Assembly (NCBI RefSeq): GCF_900187425.1
Contig: NZ_FYDJ01000017.1
Coordinates: 1-64,000 of the forward strand
From: Pseudomonas sp. Irchel s3h14
GTDB taxonomy: Bacteria > Pseudomonadota > Gammaproteobacteria > Pseudomonadales > Pseudomonadaceae
Direction: 5' to 3'
Length of the DNA stretch: 64,000 nt
Part shown: positions 7,110 through 16,532 of the stretch, one piece after another
Layout: the number at the start of each line of letters is the position of its first letter
How positions within the stretch are numbered: position 1 is the stretch's first letter
Position numbers and translations under genes: made by a program
Notes under the pieces: generated by a model
Seen by the model: only the letters and a program-made list of their open reading frames with translations
Databases searched by the model: none
Told to the model about the DNA's origin: nothing

Positions 7110-10100
7110 TCAGTTGACCGTGACCTGGCCGAGGGCCGGTTTCTGTTCCTGAGCCTGATGCTGTGGCGCATAGACCTGAGTGAAACGCACCGGCGGCAGG
7201 TTGAACTGGCCTTTCTGCGAGAAACGCACCAAATGACGCAGACGCAATTCACCACTCAAGGCATCGACCGGAATCGCATAAGCCATTTGCCCCGGCTCGA
7301 AACGCGCTTTCTCCAACGCGGACGGTTCGGTGCCAGCCTTGCCCATGAGCTTGATGCCCCATGTGGTGCGCTCGACATCGGCACCCGGTGGCAGCGGCAC
7401 TTCGAGCATGCCGTAGCGCAGCGGTTTGGCCGCTTTGCTGGTGATGATCACTTCGTCCAGATACAGGCTGTCGCTGGACAACGGCTTGGTGCCGACCGCT
7501 TCCAGTTTGAAGGTGAAGGCTTCGTCGCCCGGCACCAGACGCGACAGGCGACGGGTGATGGTCACGGCCATCGGATCAACCAGCGGTTGTTTGGTCTGGA
7601 AGCTCAAAGCTGCTCGCAATGGACGCTCTTGCGCACCGGTCAGCGACAGCACCGCAGGCACTGGCGCAGCACCCTGCCACGTCCAATAAGTCTCACCGGT
7701 ATCACCGTATTTTTTCTTCCAGCCTTCACCCGGTGCCAGTAAGAGGGTGGGCGAAGCCTGCTCGATGCTGCGTTGCAACCAGGTCAGCGCCAATGCGCGC
7801 TCCAGGGTCGATTGCTGTGGCAACAATCGTTGCAACAACGCCTGCGCGTGAGCCTGATCAAAGGCTTGCAGCGACAGGTTCAAGGCTTCGGCAAACGGCT
7901 GCGAACTGGCCGCCAATCGTTGTTGCGCGTCTGGCAATTGACGATTGAAGGCGTCCGGCAGAGTCACCTTCGATTGCTTAGCCAACGAGGCAGTCAACGC
8001 TCGAGCAGCAGCCAGACCGAGCGCCGAATCCGGATCGCTCATGACGATGCTGTCTTCGCCATCGTCCATCAGGTTCGCCGCATCGCCCTCGCCCGCTTTC
8101 GACAGATCATCCATCAAACCGCTGAGCAAGGTATTCACCGGCAATTGCATCTGTTTGGCGAACGACAGGATCAGCGCCCGCTGCAACAGCGGCGTGTTTT
8201 TGGCCTGTTTCGAATAGACCTCCAGCACCCGCTGCCAATGCTCCGGCGGTAGGCTCAGTTCCAAGGCTTTGCTGGCGTGCCAGTCGGCGTAATACGCGTA
8301 AGCGGTGAGGAACGCATCCGGCTCACCGTCCATGCCCCACCAGGTGAAGCTCGCCGAAGGCCCGGCCATTTGCACCAGGCGCAGACGGCTGTTCTGCATG
8401 ATCAAGCGCAAGCGATCGCGGATTTGCGGGTTCGACGACAAAGTCGGATACGCGATGCTCAGCGGCAGCAAACGACTGGCCGTTTGTTCGACGCCGCCGT
8501 ACGGATAACTCAACAGATCGTCGAGTGCCGAGCGGAACAGCGCTTGCGGGCTGTCATCCAGACGCAGGCGAATATCCGTGGCATCTGCCGGCAAGGTCAG
8601 CGGCGTATCACCGCTGGCCACGTCCAGGCTTTGGCTCTGGGTCACCTGCCAGCCTTCGCCGGTCGCAGTCAGCCGCACAGCCAAGGCATCAGCCGTTTTG
8701 CCGTCCTGCACCAACTCCGCTGTCCACTCGCCACTGGCCAACGCGAACGCTGGAAGCGCGATGTAGTTGATGCCGTTATTCAGCGTCACGGGGACGCGTT
8801 GTTCGGCGCCTGCGTAATGAATCACCAGCTCAGCCTTGGCCGGTTTTTCCGCTTGGCTGAAAGCAAACACACCCAGATCAGGTTTGTCGCCTGTGCGGAA
8901 TTTGGTTGGGCCACTCCACTTCAGGTACAGCGGTTTTTCCGAGCGTACGAATTGCTTCTTCTGCCCGACCTGACCGTCATCGGCGATGGCCCGGGCGGTG
9001 ATGCGCCAGCGGGTCAGCGAGTCCGGCATCTTGAAGGTGAAACGGGTTTTGCCGTTGGCGTCGGTGATCAATTCCGGCTGCCACGCGGCAGTGTCGACGT
9101 CTTCACGACGCGGCCGCTCCAGCACTTTCACGCCCCGCTCGCTACGGTTGGCTTTGCCCGGCGCGCCAGGGCTGCCCGGCAATGCCACGTCGTAGCTGAT
9201 GAACGACAGACTGGCGCTGGTGCGCACGTTGTTGCGGCGCGGGTGGTAGAAAAACTGGTCGATGGTCGGCGCAACTTCCGGTTGCAACGCGTAGACCATT
9301 TCGTCCACCACGCTGACCGTCAGGTGCGCTGGAACAGGCTTGCCAGCGAACTGCGTGGTCAAGTCCACCGACACGGTATCGCCCGGCTGATACGACTCTT
9401 TGTCCGTGGCAATCGCCACGTCGATTTGCGGCGCGATCACCTTGATGCCGGCGTTCTGGAAGCTGTACTGACCGCCCTTGGTGTAAAGCACCGAGAACGT
9501 CAGGTTCGGCGCAAAATTGTCCTTCACCGGGATCCGCGCGCGGTATTGGGTCTCGCTGAGTTTTTCCATCTTCAGCCAGTCGCCGCCCTTGGACAGCAGC
9601 GCTGTGGCCTCGACCTTGTCACGCTCCAGCGACAGCAGTGCATCGGTGATCGGTTCAGGGAACGTGATCAATGCGAGGGCTTCGTCGCCAGCCTTGTACT
9701 CGGGTTTATCGAGGACGATTTCCACGGTGCCCGGCACGGCTTTGACGCCGTCTCCAGTGACCGAATGCCCGGTGGCACCCACCACGCGGCCATGGTCATC
9801 CTTCAACGTCAGGTTATAAGTACCCGGACGATCGAAGGCCAAGGTGAAGCCTTTATCTTTCGCGGCCAGTTTGCCTTCGCCGGTGCTCTGGTCTTCCAGA
9901 CGCACCCAACTGTAGCTACCTGGCGTGACGGCTTTACTTTGCTCGCTGCCGCCTTCATTCAAGTAACTGAACGCAACCTTGTCACCCACCGCACTGAATC
10001 GCTGCGGCGCACGCAGGCTGAAACTCGCCGCGCCGCGGTCGATGAGGATTTCCTTGGTGGTCTTGACCCGATACGCCGCACCATCGCTGGCGAACACGGT

Positions 10101-11660
10101 GAGCATGTAGCGACTCGGCTTCTCGGCAGCCGGCAGATCCAGCGTCGCGTTGCCCTTGGAATCGGTGGTCAGTTCGGTGCTGGTCAATTCCACCGGGAAT
10201 TGCCCGAGGTATTGCAGTTCGTTGTCGACCATCGACAGTTGTTGGGCGCGCAGGCTCAGGCTCAACTTGGCGTTGGCCACCGGTTTGCCGTCCGGGTAAA
10301 GCAGCACCAGGCTGCCCTTCACCGGTTCGCCGGTGCGGTAGTCCTGCTTGGCCAGGTTCAGGGAAATTTCGAAGTGCGGCTTGATGTATTCGGCGACACG
10401 GAAGGCGCTGCTGTAGGCCTGATCCTTGTAGCTGAAACGCAGCTCATAACCGCCCGCCACCGCGTTGTCCGGCAACTGGAACCGACCTTGAGTGCCCGCC
10501 TTGGAATCGAGTTTCAGCGCCAACGATTGCAGCGCCGTACCGGTGGCATCGAGCACGGTCACGTTGACGTCAGCTGCCGTCGGCAGCACAGAGTCGCGGG
10601 CGTTCTTGAACTCACGACCGACGATCTTCAGCGACACCCAATCCCCCGGCCGATACAATGGCCGGTCGGTGAAGGCGTAGAGTTTGGTGTCGTAGATTTC
10701 GCTGTCGTAATAGAAGTTTTCGGAGACAAACACCCCGCCCTCTTCGTCCTCGCCAATCACGAACGAACGCTCGGGGCTGACGTGTTTCAGACGCAGCAAA
10801 CCATCGGCATCGGTGGCGCCACTGCTCATCACGCCGAGGCCATCGGTCCACAGCACATTCACCTTCGGCACCGAACTGCCTTGGTGTTTGCGCGCGGCCC
10901 ACACCAGCAATTCATCACCGGCAATCTTGCTCACGGCCACGGTGTTGGACACGAAGACCATGGTGGTCGCACGGTACTTGCCGATCAGCGCTTCCACCAG
11001 GTACAGGCCCGGCTTCAGGTTACCCAAAGGAATGTAAACGTTGCCCGGCGAGACACTGACGAACTCGCTGGAAGAACCGGCCAGGTTCACGCCTTCAGGC
11101 GGCTGGATCGGTTTGGCTTGCCACAGCGGATAACGGAATTGACTGACCACCGGCAAGCCCGGAATCAGCGCGAATTGCGGCTGAGCGTCGTAAGGCGTTG
11201 GCGCAGCCATCGCGGCGCCCATCTTCAGTTCCGGCACTTCCTCGGTGACTTGCTTGCGCGATTCGTAGGAGAACGCTCGCTGCATCACGCGACGGGATTT
11301 GCGGTACCAGTTGTCCCACAGGTACGCGAGGGTGTTCGACAGGCCTTCGCCCTTGAACTGGCCGTCGCTGACCACGCGGTGCAGGTTCTTCTGGCGCTTG
11401 AGGAAATCCAGCGGTTTGTCGATGCGGTACACGCGAATGTCGGCGCCGCCGTAAGGCTCCATGCGGTACCGACGATAATCGCGGCCCGGCGCTTCGAGGC
11501 GAACCATCGCCTGTTCGTCGCTGGCAAAACTGCTGTCGGCCAGCAGGAAAAAGCTTTCACCGGCCACCGGCGTGTAGCCGCTTGGCTCGACGGTGTCTTC
11601 GGCGTTGACCGCCGAAAAAGGCAACACCAAGACCAACAGCAGAGGCAGAAAACGCAGCAT
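7110..11660 (-). CDS. magD: MagD, bacterial alpha-2-macroglobulin (YfaS-type)
   Basis: A very large (about 1516-residue) exported protein with signal peptide MLRFLPLLLVLVLPFSAVNA. Repeated MG-type beta domains are followed by the A2M-domain signature PDSLTRWRITARAI. At the position of the thioester loop the protein reads YPYGGVEQTASRLLP, so the CxEQ cysteine is Gly and no covalent thioester can form. This agrees with the YfaS/MagD class, which traps proteases without a thioester. In P. aeruginosa MagD is an inner-membrane or periplasmic protein that interacts with other mag products and is proposed to protect the envelope from proteases. An alternative start at 11675 overlaps the magC stop (ATGA) and would add five residues. 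Confidence 0.9.
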   Translation of the reverse strand: MLRFLPLLLVLVLPFSAVNAEDTVEPSGYTPVAGESFFLLADSSFASDEQAMVRLEAPGRDYRRYRMEPYGGADIRVYRIDKPLDFLKRQKNLHRVVSDGQFKGEGLSNTLAYLWDNWYRKSRRVMQRAFSYESRKQVTEEVPELKMGAAMAAPTPYDAQPQFALIPGLPVVSQFRYPLWQAKPIQPPEGVNLAGSSSEFVSVSPGNVYIPLGNLKPGLYLVEALIGKYRATTMVFVSNTVAVSKIAGDELLVWAARKHQGSSVPKVNVLWTDGLGVMSSGATDADGLLRLKHVSPERSFVIGEDEEGGVFVSENFYYDSEIYDTKLYAFTDRPLYRPGDWVSLKIVGREFKNARDSVLPTAADVNVTVLDATGTALQSLALKLDSKAGTQGRFQLPDNAVAGGYELRFSYKDQAYSSAFRVAEYIKPHFEISLNLAKQDYRTGEPVKGSLVLLYPDGKPVANAKLSLSLRAQQLSMVDNELQYLGQFPVELTSTELTTDSKGNATLDLPAAEKPSRYMLTVFASDGAAYRVKTTKEILIDRGAASFSLRAPQRFSAVGDKVAFSYLNEGGSEQSKAVTPGSYSWVRLEDQSTGEGKLAAKDKGFTLAFDRPGTYNLTLKDDHGRVVGATGHSVTGDGVKAVPGTVEIVLDKPEYKAGDEALALITFPEPITDALLSLERDKVEATALLSKGGDWLKMEKLSETQYRARIPVKDNFAPNLTFSVLYTKGGQYSFQNAGIKVIAPQIDVAIATDKESYQPGDTVSVDLTTQFAGKPVPAHLTVSVVDEMVYALQPEVAPTIDQFFYHPRRNNVRTSASLSFISYDVALPGSPGAPGKANRSERGVKVLERPRREDVDTAAWQPELITDANGKTRFTFKMPDSLTRWRITARAIADDGQVGQKKQFVRSEKPLYLKWSGPTKFRTGDKPDLGVFAFSQAEKPAKAELVIHYAGAEQRVPVTLNNGINYIALPAFALASGEWTAELVQDGKTADALAVRLTATGEGWQVTQSQSLDVASGDTPLTLPADATDIRLRLDDSPQALFRSALDDLLSYPYGGVEQTASRLLPLSIAYPTLSSNPQIRDRLRLIMQNSRLRLVQMAGPSASFTWWGMDGEPDAFLTAYAYYADWHASKALELSLPPEHWQRVLEVYSKQAKNTPLLQRALILSFAKQMQLPVNTLLSGLMDDLSKAGEGDAANLMDDGEDSIVMSDPDSALGLAAARALTASLAKQSKVTLPDAFNRQLPDAQQRLAASSQPFAEALNLSLQAFDQAHAQALLQRLLPQQSTLERALALTWLQRSIEQASPTLLLAPGEGWKKKYGDTGETYWTWQGAAPVPAVLSLTGAQERPLRAALSFQTKQPLVDPMAVTITRRLSRLVPGDEAFTFKLEAVGTKPLSSDSLYLDEVIITSKAAKPLRYGMLEVPLPPGADVERTTWGIKLMGKAGTEPSALEKARFEPGQMAYAIPVDALSGELRLRHLVRFSQKGQFNLPPVRFTQVYAPQHQAQEQKPALGQVTVN

Positions 11661-11671
11661 GCAGGCACCGA

Positions 11672-12310
11672 TCATTGGGAGAGAAAGTTCAGTCGATAGA
11701 CGCCGATGAAGTTGGGGTTGGCTGCGTCGGGTATCCATCGGGTGTCCTTCCATGTCATGAGTTGCTGCAGGCTTGCGGAGCGCATGCCGTTGTCAGTCGG
11801 GGTGGTGGTGCCGGTGTGATAGGCGATGTAGCGGCCCATCCAGATCATCAGGTGCTGGTCGTCACCCTGATCGAAAAACATCAGGTCGCCGGGCCGGGCT
11901 TGCGCCAGATCGCGGCCGACCAAATGACTGTTGAACTGAATCAGTTTGATCGCGTTGACGTACGGCCCGACCTTGCCGCCGCCCTGCTGCCATTGCTGGG
12001 CGAGGCCGCGCTGGGCCTCGCTCAGTTGCAGCTCTGGCGGCAGGTAGCGGTTGGACAGGCCATTGCTGCGCAGCCATTTATCGTCATGAACTTTCAGCGC
12101 TTCGTTGGCGGCGAAACGTACCAGTCCCGCGCAGTCCTGCTGATACCAGCGCGGGCTGGGACCTTGGGTCAGTTGTTCCTGGGCGATGCGCACGAACCAG
12201 GCACGGAACACCTGGGATTGCTGCACGTCCAGCGGCGGCGCCTCAGTGGCAAATGCCCGGGTGCCCAGCAGCAATGCCAGCAGTCCGAGGCCTCGGATGA
12301 GTGCTGTCAC
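11672..12310 (-). CDS. magC: MagC, DUF1175 (YfaT-type) protein with NlpC/P60-like residues
   Basis: A 212-residue exported protein starting with GTG, overlapping the magB stop as GTGA. Signal peptide: residues 1-22. It contains YQQDCAGLVRFAANEAL with Cys60 at a helix start, then PGDLMFFDQGDDQHLMIWMG with His153. This is the Cys...GDLxFF...HxxIxxG arrangement of NlpC/P60 papain-like cell-wall peptidases or amidases. DUF1175 has no established activity, so an enzymatic role is inferred from motif spacing only. The larger open frame running upstream to 12751 is a shadow within magB and is not used. Confidence 0.8.
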   Translation of the reverse strand: MTALIRGLGLLALLLGTRAFATEAPPLDVQQSQVFRAWFVRIAQEQLTQGPSPRWYQQDCAGLVRFAANEALKVHDDKWLRSNGLSNRYLPPELQLSEAQRGLAQQWQQGGGKVGPYVNAIKLIQFNSHLVGRDLAQARPGDLMFFDQGDDQHLMIWMGRYIAYHTGTTTPTDNGMRSASLQQLMTWKDTRWIPDAANPNFIGVYRLNFLSQ

Positions 12311-14019
12311 AGGGCTTTCCATTCCAGCGGCAGCCATTGCCAGTGGCCGTCGGGTTCGCTGCCTTCCGGCAATGTCAGCGCATATTTGCCGTAGCCGCCG
12401 AGCTTGCGCAGTTTCGGGATCAGGTAGGTTTGCGCGGCGTTGTAGAACACTGGCTCCATGTCCTGCGGCAGGCTGTCGAGGGTTTCCTGTTGCATCAGTT
12501 GCGCCATCGAATCCGGGCCGAAGTAGACCGGCATCAGCAGGTCTTTTGGTACCACGTCGGCCATCGGCGGGAAGCGTTTGTCGAGAGTATCGAGGGCCTT
12601 GTCCACGAGCTTGTCGTCGAGGGAGAACAGCAGCGTCGAACCGTGGCGTGCCAGGCTGACTTTCATGAACGCCTTGCCGGTGATCGCGTCCGGTTGCTCG
12701 GCGTCCTTGGCCTTGTAAGGACCGAAGTTGGAGCTGACCTGGCGCTGCCATTGGTGGGTTGGGCCTTCCTGTTTCTCGACCACCGGGAACGCGTGCTCTT
12801 CGATGTTGCCTTCGTAGGCACCGACCATCGAGCCGAACAGGTTGCCCAGATCGCCGTCGAGTTTGGCGCTGTCATCATCGTTCAGGCTGGCCACCAGCAA
12901 CGGCGTGTACAACCGCGAATCGGCGTACCAGCACAGGCCGGCGGCACCGGCCATGTGTTCGGTCAGGGCCTGGGCAACAGACTCTTCGGCGCCGAGTTTT
13001 ACCAGCAATGGTTTTTGCTGCTCGGCGGCGAGCGGTAAGGCGACACAGGCACTGGCGCCCATCGGCATGGCTTGCCAGATCGGCTTAAAATCGAAGTCCG
13101 GCTGGTCGTCCAGTTCGTCCATGGCCAGGAAGCTGTGCCAGCCCTTGTCGTCCATGTCGAAGCGCAGGCCGGCGAAGTTCGGGATGAAGCGCTGGTATCC
13201 CATGGCCAGGACGCTGGAATTCACCGAGAGACGTTGCTTCACCTCTGGCGCGCGGGGTGGCAGGCCGAAGGCTTCGGGGAACAGTTTGTCGCCATTGAGC
13301 AACGCGGCGATGGCCTTGGTCGAAACGCTGCCGGGCTCTTCCGATGAGCCGCTTTGCGCATCGTAGAGTTTGGTCGGGTTGGACAGCACCACCAGTTTGT
13401 CGCCGTGGGAGGCGAACACCAGGGCTTTGCTGGCGTTGTAGTTGAGTTGATAGAGCGCCACATCGTCAGCGCCGACTTTCACGTCACCGAGCTTGGTCAG
13501 CTGCGAATCATCCAGCGCGACTTTGGCCAAAGGCTCCAGCACCTTGGCCAGCCCACCGCGATCCATCACCAACAAAAAGTCTTTCAGGCGACCATCCGCC
13601 CCACGCCACAGCGCCACATCCGCCGGTTGATCGAAGAGCTGTTCGATCAGGCTGTCCTGCAACTTCAGGTCATGTTCGTAAATGATCCGCCGCAGACTGC
13701 CGATCAAGCCGAGGCGATCGGCATGCGCTTCGTAATAGAAGACGAAATCTTCGGTCAGGGTTTCCTTGAGGAACGGCACCGCCAGCAAATCCTTGGGCAA
13801 CTGGCTCAAGGAGTGGGTTTCGAGCAGACCGTCCGGCCGGCTCATGCCCAGTTTGTCGCTGGCCAACTCCGCCGGTGGCGCCTTGGGTTTGTGCATGAAC
13901 CAGCCCAACCCGGCCGCGACGCCGGCCACCAGGGCCAGCCCGACCAGCAGTGCCGGCCAGCGGCGAGGAGTTTTGGCTGCTGGCGTTTCGGCGGCCGGAG
14001 AAACAGTGTTATCGCTCAT
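12307..14019 (-). CDS. magB: MagB, DUF2138 (YfaA-type) membrane-anchored protein
   Basis: A 570-residue protein with one N-terminal transmembrane helix (WPALLVGLALVAGVAAGLGW, about residues 23-42) and a large periplasmic domain matching the YfaA/DUF2138 family (DKLGMSRPDGLLETHSLSQLPKDL, read in parts). It is probably an inner-membrane-anchored partner of MagD. The start at 14019 (MSDNTV) was chosen because the sequence becomes family-like there; an in-frame ATG at 14040 is the main alternative. It follows magA by about 40 bp and overlaps magC by 4 bp. Molecular function is unknown. Confidence 0.83.
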   Translation of the reverse strand: MSDNTVSPAAETPAAKTPRRWPALLVGLALVAGVAAGLGWFMHKPKAPPAELASDKLGMSRPDGLLETHSLSQLPKDLLAVPFLKETLTEDFVFYYEAHADRLGLIGSLRRIIYEHDLKLQDSLIEQLFDQPADVALWRGADGRLKDFLLVMDRGGLAKVLEPLAKVALDDSQLTKLGDVKVGADDVALYQLNYNASKALVFASHGDKLVVLSNPTKLYDAQSGSSEEPGSVSTKAIAALLNGDKLFPEAFGLPPRAPEVKQRLSVNSSVLAMGYQRFIPNFAGLRFDMDDKGWHSFLAMDELDDQPDFDFKPIWQAMPMGASACVALPLAAEQQKPLLVKLGAEESVAQALTEHMAGAAGLCWYADSRLYTPLLVASLNDDDSAKLDGDLGNLFGSMVGAYEGNIEEHAFPVVEKQEGPTHQWQRQVSSNFGPYKAKDAEQPDAITGKAFMKVSLARHGSTLLFSLDDKLVDKALDTLDKRFPPMADVVPKDLLMPVYFGPDSMAQLMQQETLDSLPQDMEPVFYNAAQTYLIPKLRKLGGYGKYALTLPEGSEPDGHWQWLPLEWKAL

Positions 14020-14056
14020 GTTCACAAAACCCGATGTCATCCGTGGAGCGGGATGC

Positions 14057-14848
14057 TTAATAGTTGAAAGTCTTGACCAGCAGCAGGTCACCGATGGCCC
14101 GCAGGGGCACGATGAAGGTCTCGCGTTTTTCGTCGACGGTGTTTTCGTTGAGCACCAGGTTGATCTGCGAGGTGATCACCTCGTTCTGGTTGCTGGTCTC
14201 ATCGAAGTTATAGCCGCCACTGCCGAAGTTGCCCCAATAGTTCACGTAAACCAGATAGGTGCCATGCATCGGCGCGGTCATGGTGAACATTTCCGGACCG
14301 GGACCATCGACGCCGTCCGGGTCCAGACCGCCGCCGTTGCTCATCGCCGGGCGAGCCCAGAACGCGTGTTGGCCGTCGGGAGTAATGATGTGCAGGTCGA
14401 GTTCGGCTTTCGGGTCGTCCCAACCCAGCACCACGCGAATCCGCGCCGGGGTGCGCAGGTTGTTGGCTTCATAGAATTGAACGCGCTTGAGCGATTGGCC
14501 TTCAGAGCTGCGCACTTCAACGCTGTTGGAACCGGCGCCGAACGCATACGGCCGGGCGAAACGCCCCTGGTCGTCGGTGTACAGATTCAGCGGATTGCCG
14601 TTGACGGCCAGGGTGTGCGGCCCTCGCTGAGTGCCGATGGCCTTGAGTTGGCCCTGGATCATGGTGCGATTGCGCTGCACACCGCGATCAATGGGTGGCG
14701 TGGGATAGGCGACTTGAGGATGTTCACTGCGGTCCAGCAGGCCGGAATAACGCCAGCCACCCACCGGTTCCGACACCTCGGCCGAAGGCTCGGCCAACGC
14801 CGCGGTCGCGCAGACGAGCCCCATCAGCAATAGAAGAAATGAACGCAT
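14057..14848 (-). CDS. magA: MagA, DUF2135 (YfaP-type) periplasmic protein
   Basis: First gene of the mag operon, 263 residues. Signal peptide MRSFLLLLMGLVCATAALA; ATG 14848 follows GGAGG at ideal spacing, which rules out the upstream ATG at 14869. The mature protein opens near EVSEPVGGWRYSG and ends with the DUF2135 block (RVVLGWDDPKAELDLHIITP, then FIVPLRAIGDLLLVKTFNY). It is a paralog of MagF at the other end of the operon, so the cluster is bracketed by two copies of one domain. The strong ribosome binding site suggests it is the first cistron of a transcript starting within 14849-15040. Confidence 0.83.
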   Translation of the reverse strand: MRSFLLLLMGLVCATAALAEPSAEVSEPVGGWRYSGLLDRSEHPQVAYPTPPIDRGVQRNRTMIQGQLKAIGTQRGPHTLAVNGNPLNLYTDDQGRFARPYAFGAGSNSVEVRSSEGQSLKRVQFYEANNLRTPARIRVVLGWDDPKAELDLHIITPDGQHAFWARPAMSNGGGLDPDGVDGPGPEMFTMTAPMHGTYLVYVNYWGNFGSGGYNFDETSNQNEVITSQINLVLNENTVDEKRETFIVPLRAIGDLLLVKTFNY

Positions 14849-15040
14849 GTGACGCCTCCTGCCATGCATAACGAAACCTTGCGCCCGATCCTCGGCGCGT
14901 TACAGATCCAAAAACTGCGTTTCGTCAGAAAGACCCATGACTTTCGGGTCGTAGAAGCCGCGAAGATTAGCCATTCGGCGGTTTTTTAACAATCGGATAC
15001 ATCTATATTTGCGGTGGGATTCACGCTGGCAGGTGGACGG

Positions 15041-15103
15041 TGAGCCGAATAGGCGTCATATTCGGCTCACCATATGAGCCGAATAACGTTTCTATTCGGC
15101 TCA
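15041..15103 (+). promoter_or_regulatory. Two tandem 29-bp inverted repeats upstream of fic
   Basis: TGAGCCGAATA-N7-TATTCGGCTCA occurs at 15041-15069 and again at 15075-15103. The 11-bp arms are identical in both units, the 7-nt centres differ, and the units repeat with a 34-bp period. The block ends 23 bp before the chosen fic start. Conserved arms with free centres are typical of a paired dimeric operator; the C-terminal helix-turn-helix of the Fic protein is the obvious candidate reader. In RNA the same block would form two strong hairpins in the leader, so an RNA-level role is also possible. Confidence 0.75.
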
Positions 15104-15126
15104 CCCACTCCAAGAGCACCGAGTTC

Positions 15127-16272
15127 ATGGCACCTCACTGGATCTGGCAGCAGCCCGACTGGCCCAATTTCAACTGGCAAGCAGAGCGGTTGGGACCGTT
15201 TTTGCGCGAGTGTGTCCAAGCACAAGGGCGATTGATGGGCATGGCGAGCTCAGTGGGCAGTTCGCTGAGCGCTCAGAGCGAACTGGATGCGCTGTTGCAG
15301 AACATCGTGACCTCATCCGCCATTGAGGGTGAGCAGCTGAATGTAGGTTCGGTTCGCTCGTCATTGGCGCGGCGGTTGGGGCTGGAGCTGGTCGATGGCA
15401 ACAATGTCAGCCAGCGCAGTGAAGGGCTGGCGCAATTGATGCTCGACGCCACTCAGCATTTCGCTGAACCGCTGACGTTGGAGCGATTACTCGATTGGCA
15501 CGAATGGCTGTTTCCCGAGCAAGAGACCGATCTCGCTGCCCGACCGATCCGTGTCGGCGCATTACGTGGCGATGATCCGATGCAAGTGGTGTCTGGTCGA
15601 CTCGACAGACCAACCGTTCACTTCGAAGCCCCGCCTCGTCAGGGCCTTGAGCGACAGCTCGACACCTTCCTCACCTGGTTTACCGCCAGCCGAAATCAGG
15701 CGGGACTCGATCCATTGCTGCGGGCCGGCATCGCGCACTTCTGGTTTGTCACTCTGCACCCTTTCGACGATGGCAACGGGCGCCTGACGCGCACGATCAC
15801 CGACCTGGCATTGGCCCAGGGTGAAGATCAAGCCATCCGTTTCTATGCCATGTCGGCGAGTATTCTCGAAGACCGGTCCGGCTATTATCGAGTGCTCGAA
15901 ACCTGCCAGAAAGCCACTCTGGATATCACCGAGTGGCTGGAATGGTTTCTGCAAACCCTGCTGCGCAGCTTGCAACAGGCCATGGCCCGGATCGAAAGCG
16001 TGCTGGGCAAGGCGCGCTTCTGGCAGGCGCACAGGATGTCATCGCTGTCGGCTGACCAGATCAAGGTCCTCAATCGCTTGCTTGATGGCGGGGAGCGCGG
16101 CTTTGTGGATGGCATTAGCGCAGCGCAGTATCAGGCTGTGGCGAAGGTATCCAAAGCTACCGCCACCCGTCATTTGGCCGAGTTGTTGGAGAAAGGATGC
16201 CTCATACGTCTGCCCGGTGGCGGGCGCAGTACTCGATACCAGATCAACTACTCCGATGTCTCACCACTTTAA
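15127..16272 (+). CDS. Fic-family protein with DUF4172 N-terminus and C-terminal winged helix
   Basis: A 381-residue protein. Residues 1-80 match the DUF4172/Fic N-terminal domain (MAPHWIWQQPDWPNFNW) and include SSAIEG (63-68), which fits the [S/T]xxxE[G/N] inhibitory helix of class II Fic proteins. The catalytic loop HPFDDGNGR (211-219) is complete, so the enzyme should transfer AMP (or another nucleotide) to target hydroxyls once inhibition is released. The last 65 residues contain a winged-helix region (AVAKVSKATATRHLAELLEKG). An upstream GTG at 15040 would translate through the inverted repeats and is less likely. The target protein is unknown. Autoregulation through the upstream repeats is an inference. 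Confidence 0.88.
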   Translation: MAPHWIWQQPDWPNFNWQAERLGPFLRECVQAQGRLMGMASSVGSSLSAQSELDALLQNIVTSSAIEGEQLNVGSVRSSLARRLGLELVDGNNVSQRSEGLAQLMLDATQHFAEPLTLERLLDWHEWLFPEQETDLAARPIRVGALRGDDPMQVVSGRLDRPTVHFEAPPRQGLERQLDTFLTWFTASRNQAGLDPLLRAGIAHFWFVTLHPFDDGNGRLTRTITDLALAQGEDQAIRFYAMSASILEDRSGYYRVLETCQKATLDITEWLEWFLQTLLRSLQQAMARIESVLGKARFWQAHRMSSLSADQIKVLNRLLDGGERGFVDGISAAQYQAVAKVSKATATRHLAELLEKGCLIRLPGGGRSTRYQINYSDVSPL

Positions 16273-16290
16273 TTGAACCAAACCGCGATC

Positions 16291-16424
16291 TGTAGCAGCT
16301 GGCGAAGCCTGCGTTCGACTGCGCAGCGGTCGTAAAACCAGAACTCGCGGTACATCAGGCATACCGTGCACGCAGTATTGACGACTGCTGCGCAGCCGGA
16401 CGCAGGCTTCGCCAGCTGCTACAT
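16291..16424. repeat. REP pair (REPIN), family A copy 2
   Basis: Inverted arms TGTAGCAGCTGGCGAAGCCTG and its complement enclose a spacer similar to that of the copy at 391-521 (shared GGTCGTAAAACCA- and ATTGACGACTGCTG-like blocks). It fills most of the gap between fic and xseB. The fic terminator, if any, may be this structure. Confidence 0.85.
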
Positions 16425-16532
16425 AGCGTGTGTCGTTGCTGAAAACAGTGGCCGAAACGCGGCCCTCATTTGCCCATAACCCCCATGTCTGCTAGTGTCG
16501 CGCCGGTTTAACGTCAACCGGAAATAGCCGCC

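Noticed and set aside
8277..11699. 1140-residue plus-strand frame opposite magD
   Set aside because: Antisense shadow of a GC-rich gene; rich in His, Arg and Gln, as expected for the reverse frame, and magD is clearly real.
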